In this document: positions 17,717 to 24,507 of the stretch, piece by piece | Numbering within the stretch: the first letter of the stretch is position 1 | Layout of the letters: each line of letters opens with the position of its first letter | Assembly: GCA_036734385.1 (NCBI GenBank) | Contig: DAIMYQ010000012.1 | Coordinates: forward strand, 1-43,166 | Length of the DNA: 43,166 nucleotides | Source of the DNA: JAAYPI01 sp036734385 | Lineage (GTDB): Bacteria; Bacteroidota; Bacteroidia; Bacteroidales; Paludibacteraceae | Direction: 5' to 3' | Position numbers and translations under genes: made by a program | Notes under the pieces: model-generated | What the model saw: the letters and a program-made list of their open reading frames with translations, nothing else | The model's database searches: none | What the model was told of the DNA's origin: nothing

Positions 17717-17724
17717 TAAATTTG
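17717..17724 (+). promoter_or_regulatory. -7 element ahead of the Cys-rich small ORF
   Basis: TAAATTTG fits TAnnTTTG and lies 58 nt before the ATG at 17783. The only nearby -33 candidate is a weak TCTG at 17692-17695 (21-nt spacing). Confidence 0.45.
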
Positions 17725-17782
17725 CACCTCAGTACTTGTAACCCAAAAGCTTATAGAGCTATTCTTCAATCACAAAACTTTT

Positions 17783-18136
17783 ATGTTCAATTTCGGTCTA
17801 TTTGCATCCAATATTCCTTACCTATTAATGGCAGTGTTTTGCAGCATCTACTATTTATCGGTATTATTTGGATGGAATGTAAATGCTGAAGAAATTTCAA
17901 CTATAAATAGTAAAGAAATATATTGCACCGAAAAAACTATTGAGAATGTAGCAAATAAATTTAGTTCTACTTGTGCTAATTTTAATTTTCCTATCTCTAT
18001 TGGTGAAACAACTCCCCCAAGAGACTTATCGTATTTGTTCTGTAAAAAGGAAAAATACTTTTATTGTTATCAATTATATCTCTGCTCTCCATATTTAGAT
18101 AATCTTTTCTGCCGACCTCCCCCTTTTTTTGTGTAA
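17783..18136 (+). CDS. Cys-rich small membrane/exported protein of unknown function
   Basis: 117 residues; I do not recognise the family. An N-terminal hydrophobic segment (IPYLLMAVFCSIYYLSVLFGW) could be a signal anchor. The rest is polar with many cysteines (YCTEK, STCAN, LFCKK, FYCYQLYLC, LFCRPPP) and ends in a proline-aromatic tail, RPPPFFV. It is preceded by a promoter-like box and followed within 10 nt by a terminator hairpin, then by a TonB-dependent receptor, so it may be its own short transcript or the first gene of a partly attenuated unit. Cys-rich exported proteins often bind metal or form disulfides; nothing here decides which. A real gene is likely, not certain. Confidence 0.55.
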   Translation: MFNFGLFASNIPYLLMAVFCSIYYLSVLFGWNVNAEEISTINSKEIYCTEKTIENVANKFSSTCANFNFPISIGETTPPRDLSYLFCKKEKYFYCYQLYLCSPYLDNLFCRPPPFFV

Positions 18137-18145
18137 AATATTATT

Positions 18146-18190
18146 GCTAATAAACAGGTTGATTCAATTCACATTTATTAGCCTTTTTTT
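18146..18190 (+). terminator. terminator between the Cys-rich ORF and the TonB receptor gene
   Basis: A perfect 9-bp stem GCTAATAAA / TTTATTAGC surrounds a 19-nt loop with an inner TTG-ATT-CAA pairing, and is followed by seven T. It lies 10 nt past the small ORF's stop and 59 nt before the receptor gene. Confidence 0.75.
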
Positions 18191-18205
18191 AAGATGATGA
18201 AAAGT

Positions 18206-18215
18206 CTCTTAAGAG
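18206..18215. promoter_or_regulatory. 10-bp palindrome upstream of the TonB receptor gene
   Basis: CTCTTAAGAG is a perfect palindrome between the terminator and the receptor start, a possible operator half-site pair. No TAnnTTTG box was found in this short gap. Confidence 0.25.
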
Positions 18216-18248
18216 TGATTATTAAAAAATTACATAAAATATAATATC

Positions 18249-20474
18249 ATGCTAACAAAAAGAATTTTTTTGGCAAGTATCCTTTTTTCATTTATGGGAA
18301 ACTTATTTGCCGCCAAAGATGAACAAAACAATATTCTTTTGGACGAAGTAATAATAAAAAATTTGCCCAAAGAACAGAAATCGGAAAATAATCCTTCATC
18401 TAATGTTTATTGCCTAAATATAAAGGATATTGAAATGAATCAAATTAATTCATTGAAAGACATTTCCATATATGTACCTAACCTTTACATTCCCGATTAC
18501 GGTTCAAAAATCACCTCTTCAATTTATGTAAGAGGTATAGGATCACGTATGAATGAACCTGCAATCGGATTATACGTAGATAATATTCCATATATAAATA
18601 AAAGTAGCTTTGATTTTAACTTTTTCGATCTACTGCAAATTGAATTTTTACAAGGACCACAAGGTACTCTATATGGAAGAAATACAATTGGTGGATTAGT
18701 TAATATTTATACCTTATCTCCATTAGACTATCAAGGAACCAAGTTATTGGTTTCTTATGGAAAATATAATGAAACGTTAATAAAACTATCTCATTACGCT
18801 AAACTAAGCAAAAATACAGGCGTCTCTTTGGCAGGTTATATCAACCATAACGATGGTTATTTTACTAATTCATTCAATAACGAAAAGAATAATTCCGATG
18901 AAGCAGGTGCAAGAACAAAACTTAACTGGAACATAAACGAAAAATGGAATACAAACTTGAGCTTATCCTACGATTACAATAAACAAAACGCTTATCCATA
19001 CGCCATTTACGACAAATCGACGCAAAAATCGGGCGAAATTAATTATAATGATGAAAGTTCCTACTTGCGTCATCTTCTTACGGGAGGATTATGTATCCAA
19101 CGTAAAACAGACAAATGCTTGTTCACTTCCGCCACAGGATATCAGTTTTTGAACGACCAAATGAAAATGGATCAAGATTTTACCACTGACTCTATTTTTT
19201 CTCTCAATCAGAAACAAAATCAGAACTCTGTCACACAAGAATTTACACTTCGTTCAAATAACAAAACCCAATGGGAATGGGTAAACGGATTATTCGGCTT
19301 TTTTAATCATAACAATATAGATGCCCCAATGACTTTTGGTTCGGAAGGTATCGATATGTTACAAAGCTTTTTGGATAGTGCAAAATCTCAAAATCCGAGT
19401 ATGCCCAAGATTACCATTTTGAACAGTGAAATGCCCGTTTCCGGCATCTTCAAAATGGAAAACTTCGGTGTCGCACTATACCATCAATCGACCTACAGTT
19501 TTTCAGAGAAGTTTGCCGTTACAGCAGGCATACGTATGGATTACGAAAGAACTGGAATTGATTATGAATCGGAGGCAATATTACATACATCTGTCAAACT
19601 GCCCTCTCCTTTTATTCCCGCTTTTCCTTTTGATTCTACCTACAGTGCCAAAGGCTATGACGCAAACGATTTTTGGGAATTTTTACCCAAATTATCAGCA
19701 AAGTACAAAATCAATGATAAATATAACGTATATTCAACTATTGCAAAAGGTTATAAAGCCGGTGGATACAATTATGCTATGTTTTCGGATATTCTGCAAT
19801 CACAAATGGAAGGAACGGAAACAAAAAGTGTTAAAGATGTTATCTATTATAAGCCCGAATCTTCTTGGAATTTTGAGATAGGCAGCCACACTGAACCTAT
19901 TAAAAACCGACTATTTTGTAACATGACATTGTTTTATATTTATAACCAAAATCAACAAATAAATACTACAACATCTAATGGAAGTAGGATGATAACAAAT
20001 GCAGAAAAAGTTGAAAGTTATGGAACAGAATTGAATATAAAAGCCAATATAGCCAAAAACTTATCAGTGACAGGAACATATGGGTATACACATGCTTCTT
20101 TCTTAAAATACGAAGCGAACAATGTTGATTACAAAAATAAAATAATACCATTCGCACCAAATAACACATTTTCAATAGGAGCTGAATACGGATTACCTAT
20201 TAAAACCGAATGGTTACACAAAATTATCATTTCTTCTCAATACATTGGCGTTGGAAATATTTACTGGAATGAAGAAAATACACAAAATCAATCATTTTAT
20301 GGACTATTAAATGGTGAAATTTCTTTCTTAATCAGATCAATAAATGTGAATCTCTGGATCAAAAATGCTCTGGACGAAAAATATAATACATTTTATTTTG
20401 AATCGTTAGGAAATAGTTTCGTACAAAAGGGAAAACCTCTTTCGCTGGGTATTTCTCTAAAATATTCATTTTAA
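18249..20474 (+). CDS. TonB-dependent outer-membrane receptor
   Basis: 741 residues. A signal peptide (MLTKRIFLASILFSFMGNLFA) is followed by a TonB-box-like segment (ILLDEVIIKNLP), a plug domain with SIYVRGIGSRMNEPAIGLYVDN and QGPQGTLYGRNTIGGLVNI, and a 22-strand-type barrel ending with LGISLKYSF, an aromatic C-terminus typical of outer-membrane barrels. It lacks the N-terminal carboxypeptidase-like domain and the SusD partner seen with Bacteroidetes polysaccharide receptors, so a siderophore, cofactor or metal chelate is more likely than a glycan. The substrate cannot be read from sequence. It is followed after a hairpin by a cytochrome b-like gene on the same strand. Confidence 0.92.
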   Translation: MLTKRIFLASILFSFMGNLFAAKDEQNNILLDEVIIKNLPKEQKSENNPSSNVYCLNIKDIEMNQINSLKDISIYVPNLYIPDYGSKITSSIYVRGIGSRMNEPAIGLYVDNIPYINKSSFDFNFFDLLQIEFLQGPQGTLYGRNTIGGLVNIYTLSPLDYQGTKLLVSYGKYNETLIKLSHYAKLSKNTGVSLAGYINHNDGYFTNSFNNEKNNSDEAGARTKLNWNINEKWNTNLSLSYDYNKQNAYPYAIYDKSTQKSGEINYNDESSYLRHLLTGGLCIQRKTDKCLFTSATGYQFLNDQMKMDQDFTTDSIFSLNQKQNQNSVTQEFTLRSNNKTQWEWVNGLFGFFNHNNIDAPMTFGSEGIDMLQSFLDSAKSQNPSMPKITILNSEMPVSGIFKMENFGVALYHQSTYSFSEKFAVTAGIRMDYERTGIDYESEAILHTSVKLPSPFIPAFPFDSTYSAKGYDANDFWEFLPKLSAKYKINDKYNVYSTIAKGYKAGGYNYAMFSDILQSQMEGTETKSVKDVIYYKPESSWNFEIGSHTEPIKNRLFCNMTLFYIYNQNQQINTTTSNGSRMITNAEKVESYGTELNIKANIAKNLSVTGTYGYTHASFLKYEANNVDYKNKIIPFAPNNTFSIGAEYGLPIKTEWLHKIIISSQYIGVGNIYWNEENTQNQSFYGLLNGEISFLIRSINVNLWIKNALDEKYNTFYFESLGNSFVQKGKPLSLGISLKYSF

Positions 20475-20482
20475 ATAAACAG

Positions 20483-20529
20483 AAGGAACAAAGGTGTAGA
20501 TTAAATAAAATTTCACACCTTTGCTCCTT
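20483..20529 (+). terminator. hairpin between the TonB receptor and cytochrome b genes
   Basis: A 15-bp inverted repeat with one mismatch (arms 20483-20497 and 20515-20529, built around ACAAAGGTGT / ACACCTTTG) with a 17-nt AT-rich loop. The U-run after it is short, and the next ATG lies 8 nt beyond, so it could be a weak terminator or a structure limiting translation of the next gene. Confidence 0.5.
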
Positions 20530-20536
20530 TAATATA

Positions 20537-21166
20537 ATGTTCTACCAAATGCACAAAAAGATGTTTACAATGTTAGTTGGCTTATCGGGACTCTGTGCCA
20601 TTCTTTTTATAAGCATCCACCTTATCGTTAATTCATTAGTTGTTTTTGACAGTATCAATGCATCGGGAGGAATTGTGTATAACCAAGTCAACCATTTTAT
20701 CTACAGCAACCCATTTGCTAAAACATTTGAAAGTCTTATTGCTATCGGTTTTTTATGTCACATTTTTATGGCTAGTGTCCATGCACTACAAAAACTTAAA
20801 AAAGAAGCTACCTTATCGTCCGCTAAAGAAATGCTGATTTTAGGCTTATTAATTTTTTGTTTTCTAATCATGCATCTACTACAATTCAGGTTAAAGACAG
20901 ATGTAACCTCAGTTATTATCAATAATATAAAAATGGACAATATGTTTTTAGTTGTGTTTAATACGCTGTCTAATAGCAAAATTTACTGCTTAATTTATAT
21001 GATAACGGGTATTCTTTTAGGATTACACATGCATAATGGATTTCTATCTATGATGAAAAAAACAGGTAAAAATAGCAACAATACTGCACAAAAAATAGCA
21101 ACAACCTTTGGCATTTTTTTCAGCGTTGGATTCGTTGCTATTCCTTTGTATTTTATTTTTGCTTAA
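20537..21166 (+). CDS. orphan succinate dehydrogenase/fumarate reductase cytochrome b-type membrane subunit
   Basis: 209 residues with five hydrophobic segments, as in the cytochrome b558 (SdhC/FrdC) family. Typical features are an opening loop with IHLIVNSL, the segment NHFIYSNPFAKTFES, and GLHMHNGFLSMMKK near the last helices. His28, His82, His113 and His164 fall in helices I, II, III/IV and IV/V and are good candidates for two haem b ligands. The family anchors the flavoprotein and iron-sulfur subunits and passes electrons to or from quinone. No such partners lie here: upstream is a TonB receptor, downstream a convergent TPR gene. Start codons at 20537, 20549 and 20561 are all possible. 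It is either an additional, unlinked subunit or a repurposed paralogue. Confidence 0.72.
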   Translation: MFYQMHKKMFTMLVGLSGLCAILFISIHLIVNSLVVFDSINASGGIVYNQVNHFIYSNPFAKTFESLIAIGFLCHIFMASVHALQKLKKEATLSSAKEMLILGLLIFCFLIMHLLQFRLKTDVTSVIINNIKMDNMFLVVFNTLSNSKIYCLIYMITGILLGLHMHNGFLSMMKKTGKNSNNTAQKIATTFGIFFSVGFVAIPLYFIFA

Positions 21167-21188
21167 CTACGTTTTTCTGAAATGAGAA

Positions 21189-22736
21189 TTATTGACAAAC
21201 TTGTTTTATAACATCATAAGCCTGATAAAATCCCAATTGACCGGCTTTATTAAAATCTGAACAGGCTTTCTCTTTTTGACCCAACTGCATTTGTGCTACT
21301 CCTCGATTAAAATAAGCCTCTGCATAATTGGCATTAAATTCAATTGCCTTATCGAAATCAGTTATCGCTCCTGCAAAGTCCTGTATTTTACACTTGCAGA
21401 CACCTCGGTTATAGTAAGCTTCATCATAATCCGAACGAATTTGTATGGCACAATTATAATCGCTTATAGCTCCCTTGCAATCTTCTAGAACACTTTTTAC
21501 CACGCCTCTATACACGTAAGCCTCACTTAATTTGGGCTTTAGCTGAATTGCTTTATCATAATCAGCTAAAGCTCCTTGGTAATCTTTTGAATAATATTTT
21601 ACGATTCCGCGATTATAGTAAGCTTCCGGATCTTTCGTGTTTAATTCGATGGTTTTATCGTAATCTGCTAAGGCTTTTGCGTAATCGTTTATATTACGAT
21701 AGGCAACACCCCTATTGTTATATGCTTCTTCATATTCAGGATTAATGTTGATGGCATAACTATAATCTTCTATAGCTTCTTGGTATTTTTGCAGTTTAGC
21801 TTTAGCAATTCCTCTACTTGTATAAGCCTCAAAATCTTTGGAATTAAATTCAAGGGCTTTATTATAGTCATTAACAGCCCCTGTATAATCACTTAAACAA
21901 ACCTTGGCTAATCCCCTGTTAAAATAAGCTTTAGCATATTTTTTATTCACCGAAATAGCTTGGTTGTAATCAGCCAATGCACCCCTATCATCTTTCAACT
22001 TTGATTTTGCAACGCCTCGGTTGTTGTATGCTTCAGCAAGCATTGGTGCATAATCAATAGCTTGACTGTAATCTGCTATTGCTCCTGTATAATCAAGTAG
22101 CATACGGTTAACAATTCCCCTATTATAATAAACCTCTGCGTAAGATAATTTAATCTCAAGTGCCTGATTGTAATTTGCTACAGCTCCCGTGTAATCTTTC
22201 GTATAAAATTTAGCTACACCCATATTGTTATAAGCCTCTGCATATATTGGATTGATACTTACCGCTTTTTCATAGTCAGCAATTGCACCCTTAAAATCAT
22301 GTAAATAGTACTTGGTAACTCCCCTGTTATTGTAAACCTCTGCATACATCGAATTTATTTCAAGAGCTCTATTATAATCAGCCAAAGCTCCTTGATAATT
22401 TTGTTGTTCTTGCTTGGTTACCCCTCTATTATTATAGGCTTCAGCATAATAAGGATGTATTTCAAGAGCTTTATCATAATCAATAATAGCACCTTTATAA
22501 TTTTTCATGGCAGCATTGGCAAGCCCTCTATTGTTGTAAGCCTCTGCAAAATTCGCATCCAATTTAGTTGCTTTATCAAATTCCTCGATTGCTCCTTTGT
22601 AGTCTTTAATTTTAGCCTTACTAAGTCCTAAATTAAAATAATCTTCCGACTTTTGGGCATAAACTACAACCGGTAGTAAAAATAGTAGTAGAAATAAAAT
22701 TTTATTTTTCATAGCTTTGATTCGATATTTTATCAT
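21189..22736 (-). CDS. exported protein of fourteen tandem TPR repeats
   Basis: 515 residues. A signal peptide (around KILFLLLFLLPVVVYA) precedes fourteen consecutive 34-residue tetratricopeptide units that fill almost the whole mature protein, each close to the pattern AEAYNNRGVAK...DY.GAIADYNKAIEINP..Y, plus a short C-terminal tail. TPR arrays are protein-protein interaction scaffolds; this one should be periplasmic. The ATG at 22736 overlaps the stop of the HMA gene as ATGA, which favours that start and translational coupling. A second start at 22712 would give a tighter signal peptide. The partner is unknown. Confidence 0.88.
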   Translation of the reverse strand: MIKYRIKAMKNKILFLLLFLLPVVVYAQKSEDYFNLGLSKAKIKDYKGAIEEFDKATKLDANFAEAYNNRGLANAAMKNYKGAIIDYDKALEIHPYYAEAYNNRGVTKQEQQNYQGALADYNRALEINSMYAEVYNNRGVTKYYLHDFKGAIADYEKAVSINPIYAEAYNNMGVAKFYTKDYTGAVANYNQALEIKLSYAEVYYNRGIVNRMLLDYTGAIADYSQAIDYAPMLAEAYNNRGVAKSKLKDDRGALADYNQAISVNKKYAKAYFNRGLAKVCLSDYTGAVNDYNKALEFNSKDFEAYTSRGIAKAKLQKYQEAIEDYSYAININPEYEEAYNNRGVAYRNINDYAKALADYDKTIELNTKDPEAYYNRGIVKYYSKDYQGALADYDKAIQLKPKLSEAYVYRGVVKSVLEDCKGAISDYNCAIQIRSDYDEAYYNRGVCKCKIQDFAGAITDFDKAIEFNANYAEAYFNRGVAQMQLGQKEKACSDFNKAGQLGFYQAYDVIKQVCQ

Positions 22737-23092
22737 TTCATGGTGGATTCAGGGTGAATGGCATTCAAGCAACCTTCTTTACTTCCAATACAACTAACTT
22801 CCATAGCAGTAGCCGTGTATCCCATTTTCTTAAAGGATTTCAGCAGATTGCTAACGGTATTTTTGTCTGACATAAATGTTATAACTACCGTTTGCTTCTC
22901 AACATCAACTTGTAATTTTTTTATCCCCTCTTCAAGTTTCATATTTTCTATAATTTTCTGTTTACAATCCTTGGAACTCACCATATTCACAAAAAAAGTA
23001 GTAGTTATTTTCTGAGGTTTCTCAGCCATACTATCAAAAGAAAAAAGAAAAAATGAAAACAAACCAATCAATAATAAACTCGTTTTCTTCAT
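22733..23092 (-). CDS. exported heavy-metal-associated (HMA) domain protein with altered metal site
   Basis: 119 residues from the ATG at 23092, where a clear signal peptide begins (MKKTSLLLIGLFSFFLFS). A longer frame to 23182 starts inside an inverted repeat and adds no signal-like sequence. The mature part has the HMA fold pattern (TTTFFVNMVSSKDCKQKI, VDVEKQTVVITF, LLKSFKKMGYTA). The usual MxCxxC metal site reads MVSSKDC: one Cys is kept, the first is replaced and a residue is inserted. Two further Cys lie near the C-terminus (SCIGSKEGC). Its position after the efflux genes suggests a periplasmic metal-handling or sensing role, possibly with changed ligands. It is translationally coupled to the TPR gene. 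Confidence 0.75.
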   Translation of the reverse strand: MKKTSLLLIGLFSFFLFSFDSMAEKPQKITTTFFVNMVSSKDCKQKIIENMKLEEGIKKLQVDVEKQTVVITFMSDKNTVSNLLKSFKKMGYTATAMEVSCIGSKEGCLNAIHPESTMK

Positions 23093-23163
23093 AAAATACA
23101 GAATAATAAGGTTATATATAATTTTTTTCAACATCAGTTGATAATGCCCCGTAAAATTAGTTA

Positions 23164-23285
23164 AATTGTTCAAAATACACATGTTTGGGCAATATTTAAA
23201 AATATTTTCTACTCCTCATTATTGTTACTGCACAAAGAAATACTTCATGCAATCAGCATAAAACATGTGCGTATTTTGAACAATT
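23164..23285. repeat. 122-bp segment bounded by 23-bp inverted repeats
   Basis: Left arm 23164-23186 (AATTGTTCAAAATA then CACATGTTT) and right arm 23261-23285 (the same, inverted, with an extra CG between the two blocks) match at all 23 shared positions and flank 74 bp. The segment lies between the adaptor gene's stop and the HMA gene's start. It could be an invertible promoter segment, a small MITE-like element, or a large RNA hairpin. No clear target duplication is seen. Confidence 0.7.
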
Positions 23286-23310
23286 ATTAAGCAAACCATA
23301 ATAATACAAT

Positions 23311-24495
23311 TTAGCAGCTCATTTCACCGGCATTTTTCTTTGCCGAAAGTAAATTATATGCCCCCTTAACAACGACCTTTGCTTCTTTAAAGTTGAAACC
23401 TTCAGGCAAAACGATTTCTGTAAATCCGTCATCGACAACGCCTTTCTGTACTTGTATCATACGGTATTCAGTAAAAGGTTTTCCGCTTTCTACCTTATTT
23501 TTCTCGAATACGAAAATATAATCTTTGTCGTCGAAACTTACAATGGACGCAGAAGGAACTGATGTTACCTGATTACTCTTAGCTTGAATATGAGCATTTA
23601 CATACATACCCGGTAACATATTTTTACAACGACCTACTACATTGGCGTAAACTTTGTAAGTCTTATCGTTATTTATAGACTTTCCGGTTTGATAGACAAC
23701 TGCCTCATGTTGTTCTGTTTCATTGTTGGTATAAAAGCGAATTTTCTCACCGTTCGACACTTTATCAGCATCCTTTTCGAATAATGTTAGTTCAAGGAAA
23801 AGTTTGTCGCTGTTTACAATTTCGAACAATACATCGGAAGCCGAAACCGACTTGCCAATGCTTACGTTTACCGCTTTAATATAGCCCGAGATAGGCGAAA
23901 CCACCGCTACCGACCGGCTGATATTATCTTCGGTCAGTCTGAAAGGATTAATCCCTATAAGCGACAGCTTTTGTTCCAATGCTTTTACCTGAACTTTGAG
24001 GCTTTTGTAATTGGAAGTAACTTGCTGCATATTTTTTTGAGAAGACACATCGCTTTTGAAAAGCTCTTTTTGACGGTCATATTCAGTCTTGGCAAGTTCA
24101 CATCTGTTTTTTGCTTCCAGGTAATTTTGTTGAATGTCAATAAACTCCTGATTTTCGATAATGGCCAGTGTTTGTCCCTTCCTAACAGCATTGCCCGGCA
24201 TTAGGTTTGTGCTTTTTATAAACCCTCCCATCGGCATACTAACGGTTGCCAAATTTTGTGGTGCAACTGAGACTATACCGTTTACTTTTAGTGTTCCACT
24301 CATTGAGCGTAATTCAATTGTTCCGATTTCTATGTTGGCAAGCTTTATCTGATCTTCGCGTAATTCAACAATATTTTCGGGAATAACTTCCGTTTCCTTG
24401 GTTTCAACGTTCTGTTTTTTACCTCCGTTGCATGCAGTGAACGTAATGAGGAAAGCTAAAATAATGGTTGATAATTTAAATTTATATTTTGTCAT
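23311..24495 (-). CDS. RND efflux periplasmic adaptor (membrane fusion) lipoprotein, CzcB/CusB-like
   Basis: 394 residues. Lipoprotein signal ending in FTAC. Next come the barrel-sandwich (lipoyl) half GGFIKSTNLMPGNAVRKGQTLA, an alpha-helical hairpin of about 80 residues (NYLEAKNRCELAKTEYDRQK...), the second half VVSPISGYIKAVNVSIGKSV, and the beta-barrel and membrane-proximal domains to the end. It bridges the inner-membrane pump and outer-membrane factor. It begins 12 nt after the pump-TolC fusion gene, so the two are co-transcribed. It ends GEMSC. No His-rich N-terminal metal-binding domain is present. Confidence 0.93.
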   Translation of the reverse strand: MTKYKFKLSTIILAFLITFTACNGGKKQNVETKETEVIPENIVELREDQIKLANIEIGTIELRSMSGTLKVNGIVSVAPQNLATVSMPMGGFIKSTNLMPGNAVRKGQTLAIIENQEFIDIQQNYLEAKNRCELAKTEYDRQKELFKSDVSSQKNMQQVTSNYKSLKVQVKALEQKLSLIGINPFRLTEDNISRSVAVVSPISGYIKAVNVSIGKSVSASDVLFEIVNSDKLFLELTLFEKDADKVSNGEKIRFYTNNETEQHEAVVYQTGKSINNDKTYKVYANVVGRCKNMLPGMYVNAHIQAKSNQVTSVPSASIVSFDDKDYIFVFEKNKVESGKPFTEYRMIQVQKGVVDDGFTEIVLPEGFNFKEAKVVVKGAYNLLSAKKNAGEMSC

Positions 24496-24507
24496 AATGT
24501 TTGTGTT

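Noticed and set aside
21189..22736. Plus-strand frames opposite the TPR gene
   Set aside because: They repeat with the TPR period and have no start or domain signal; they are shadows of the repeats.
23093..23182. N-terminal extension of the HMA protein to an ATG at 23182
   Set aside because: The extra 30 residues start inside the inverted-repeat arm and lack signal-peptide character, while a textbook signal peptide begins at 23092.
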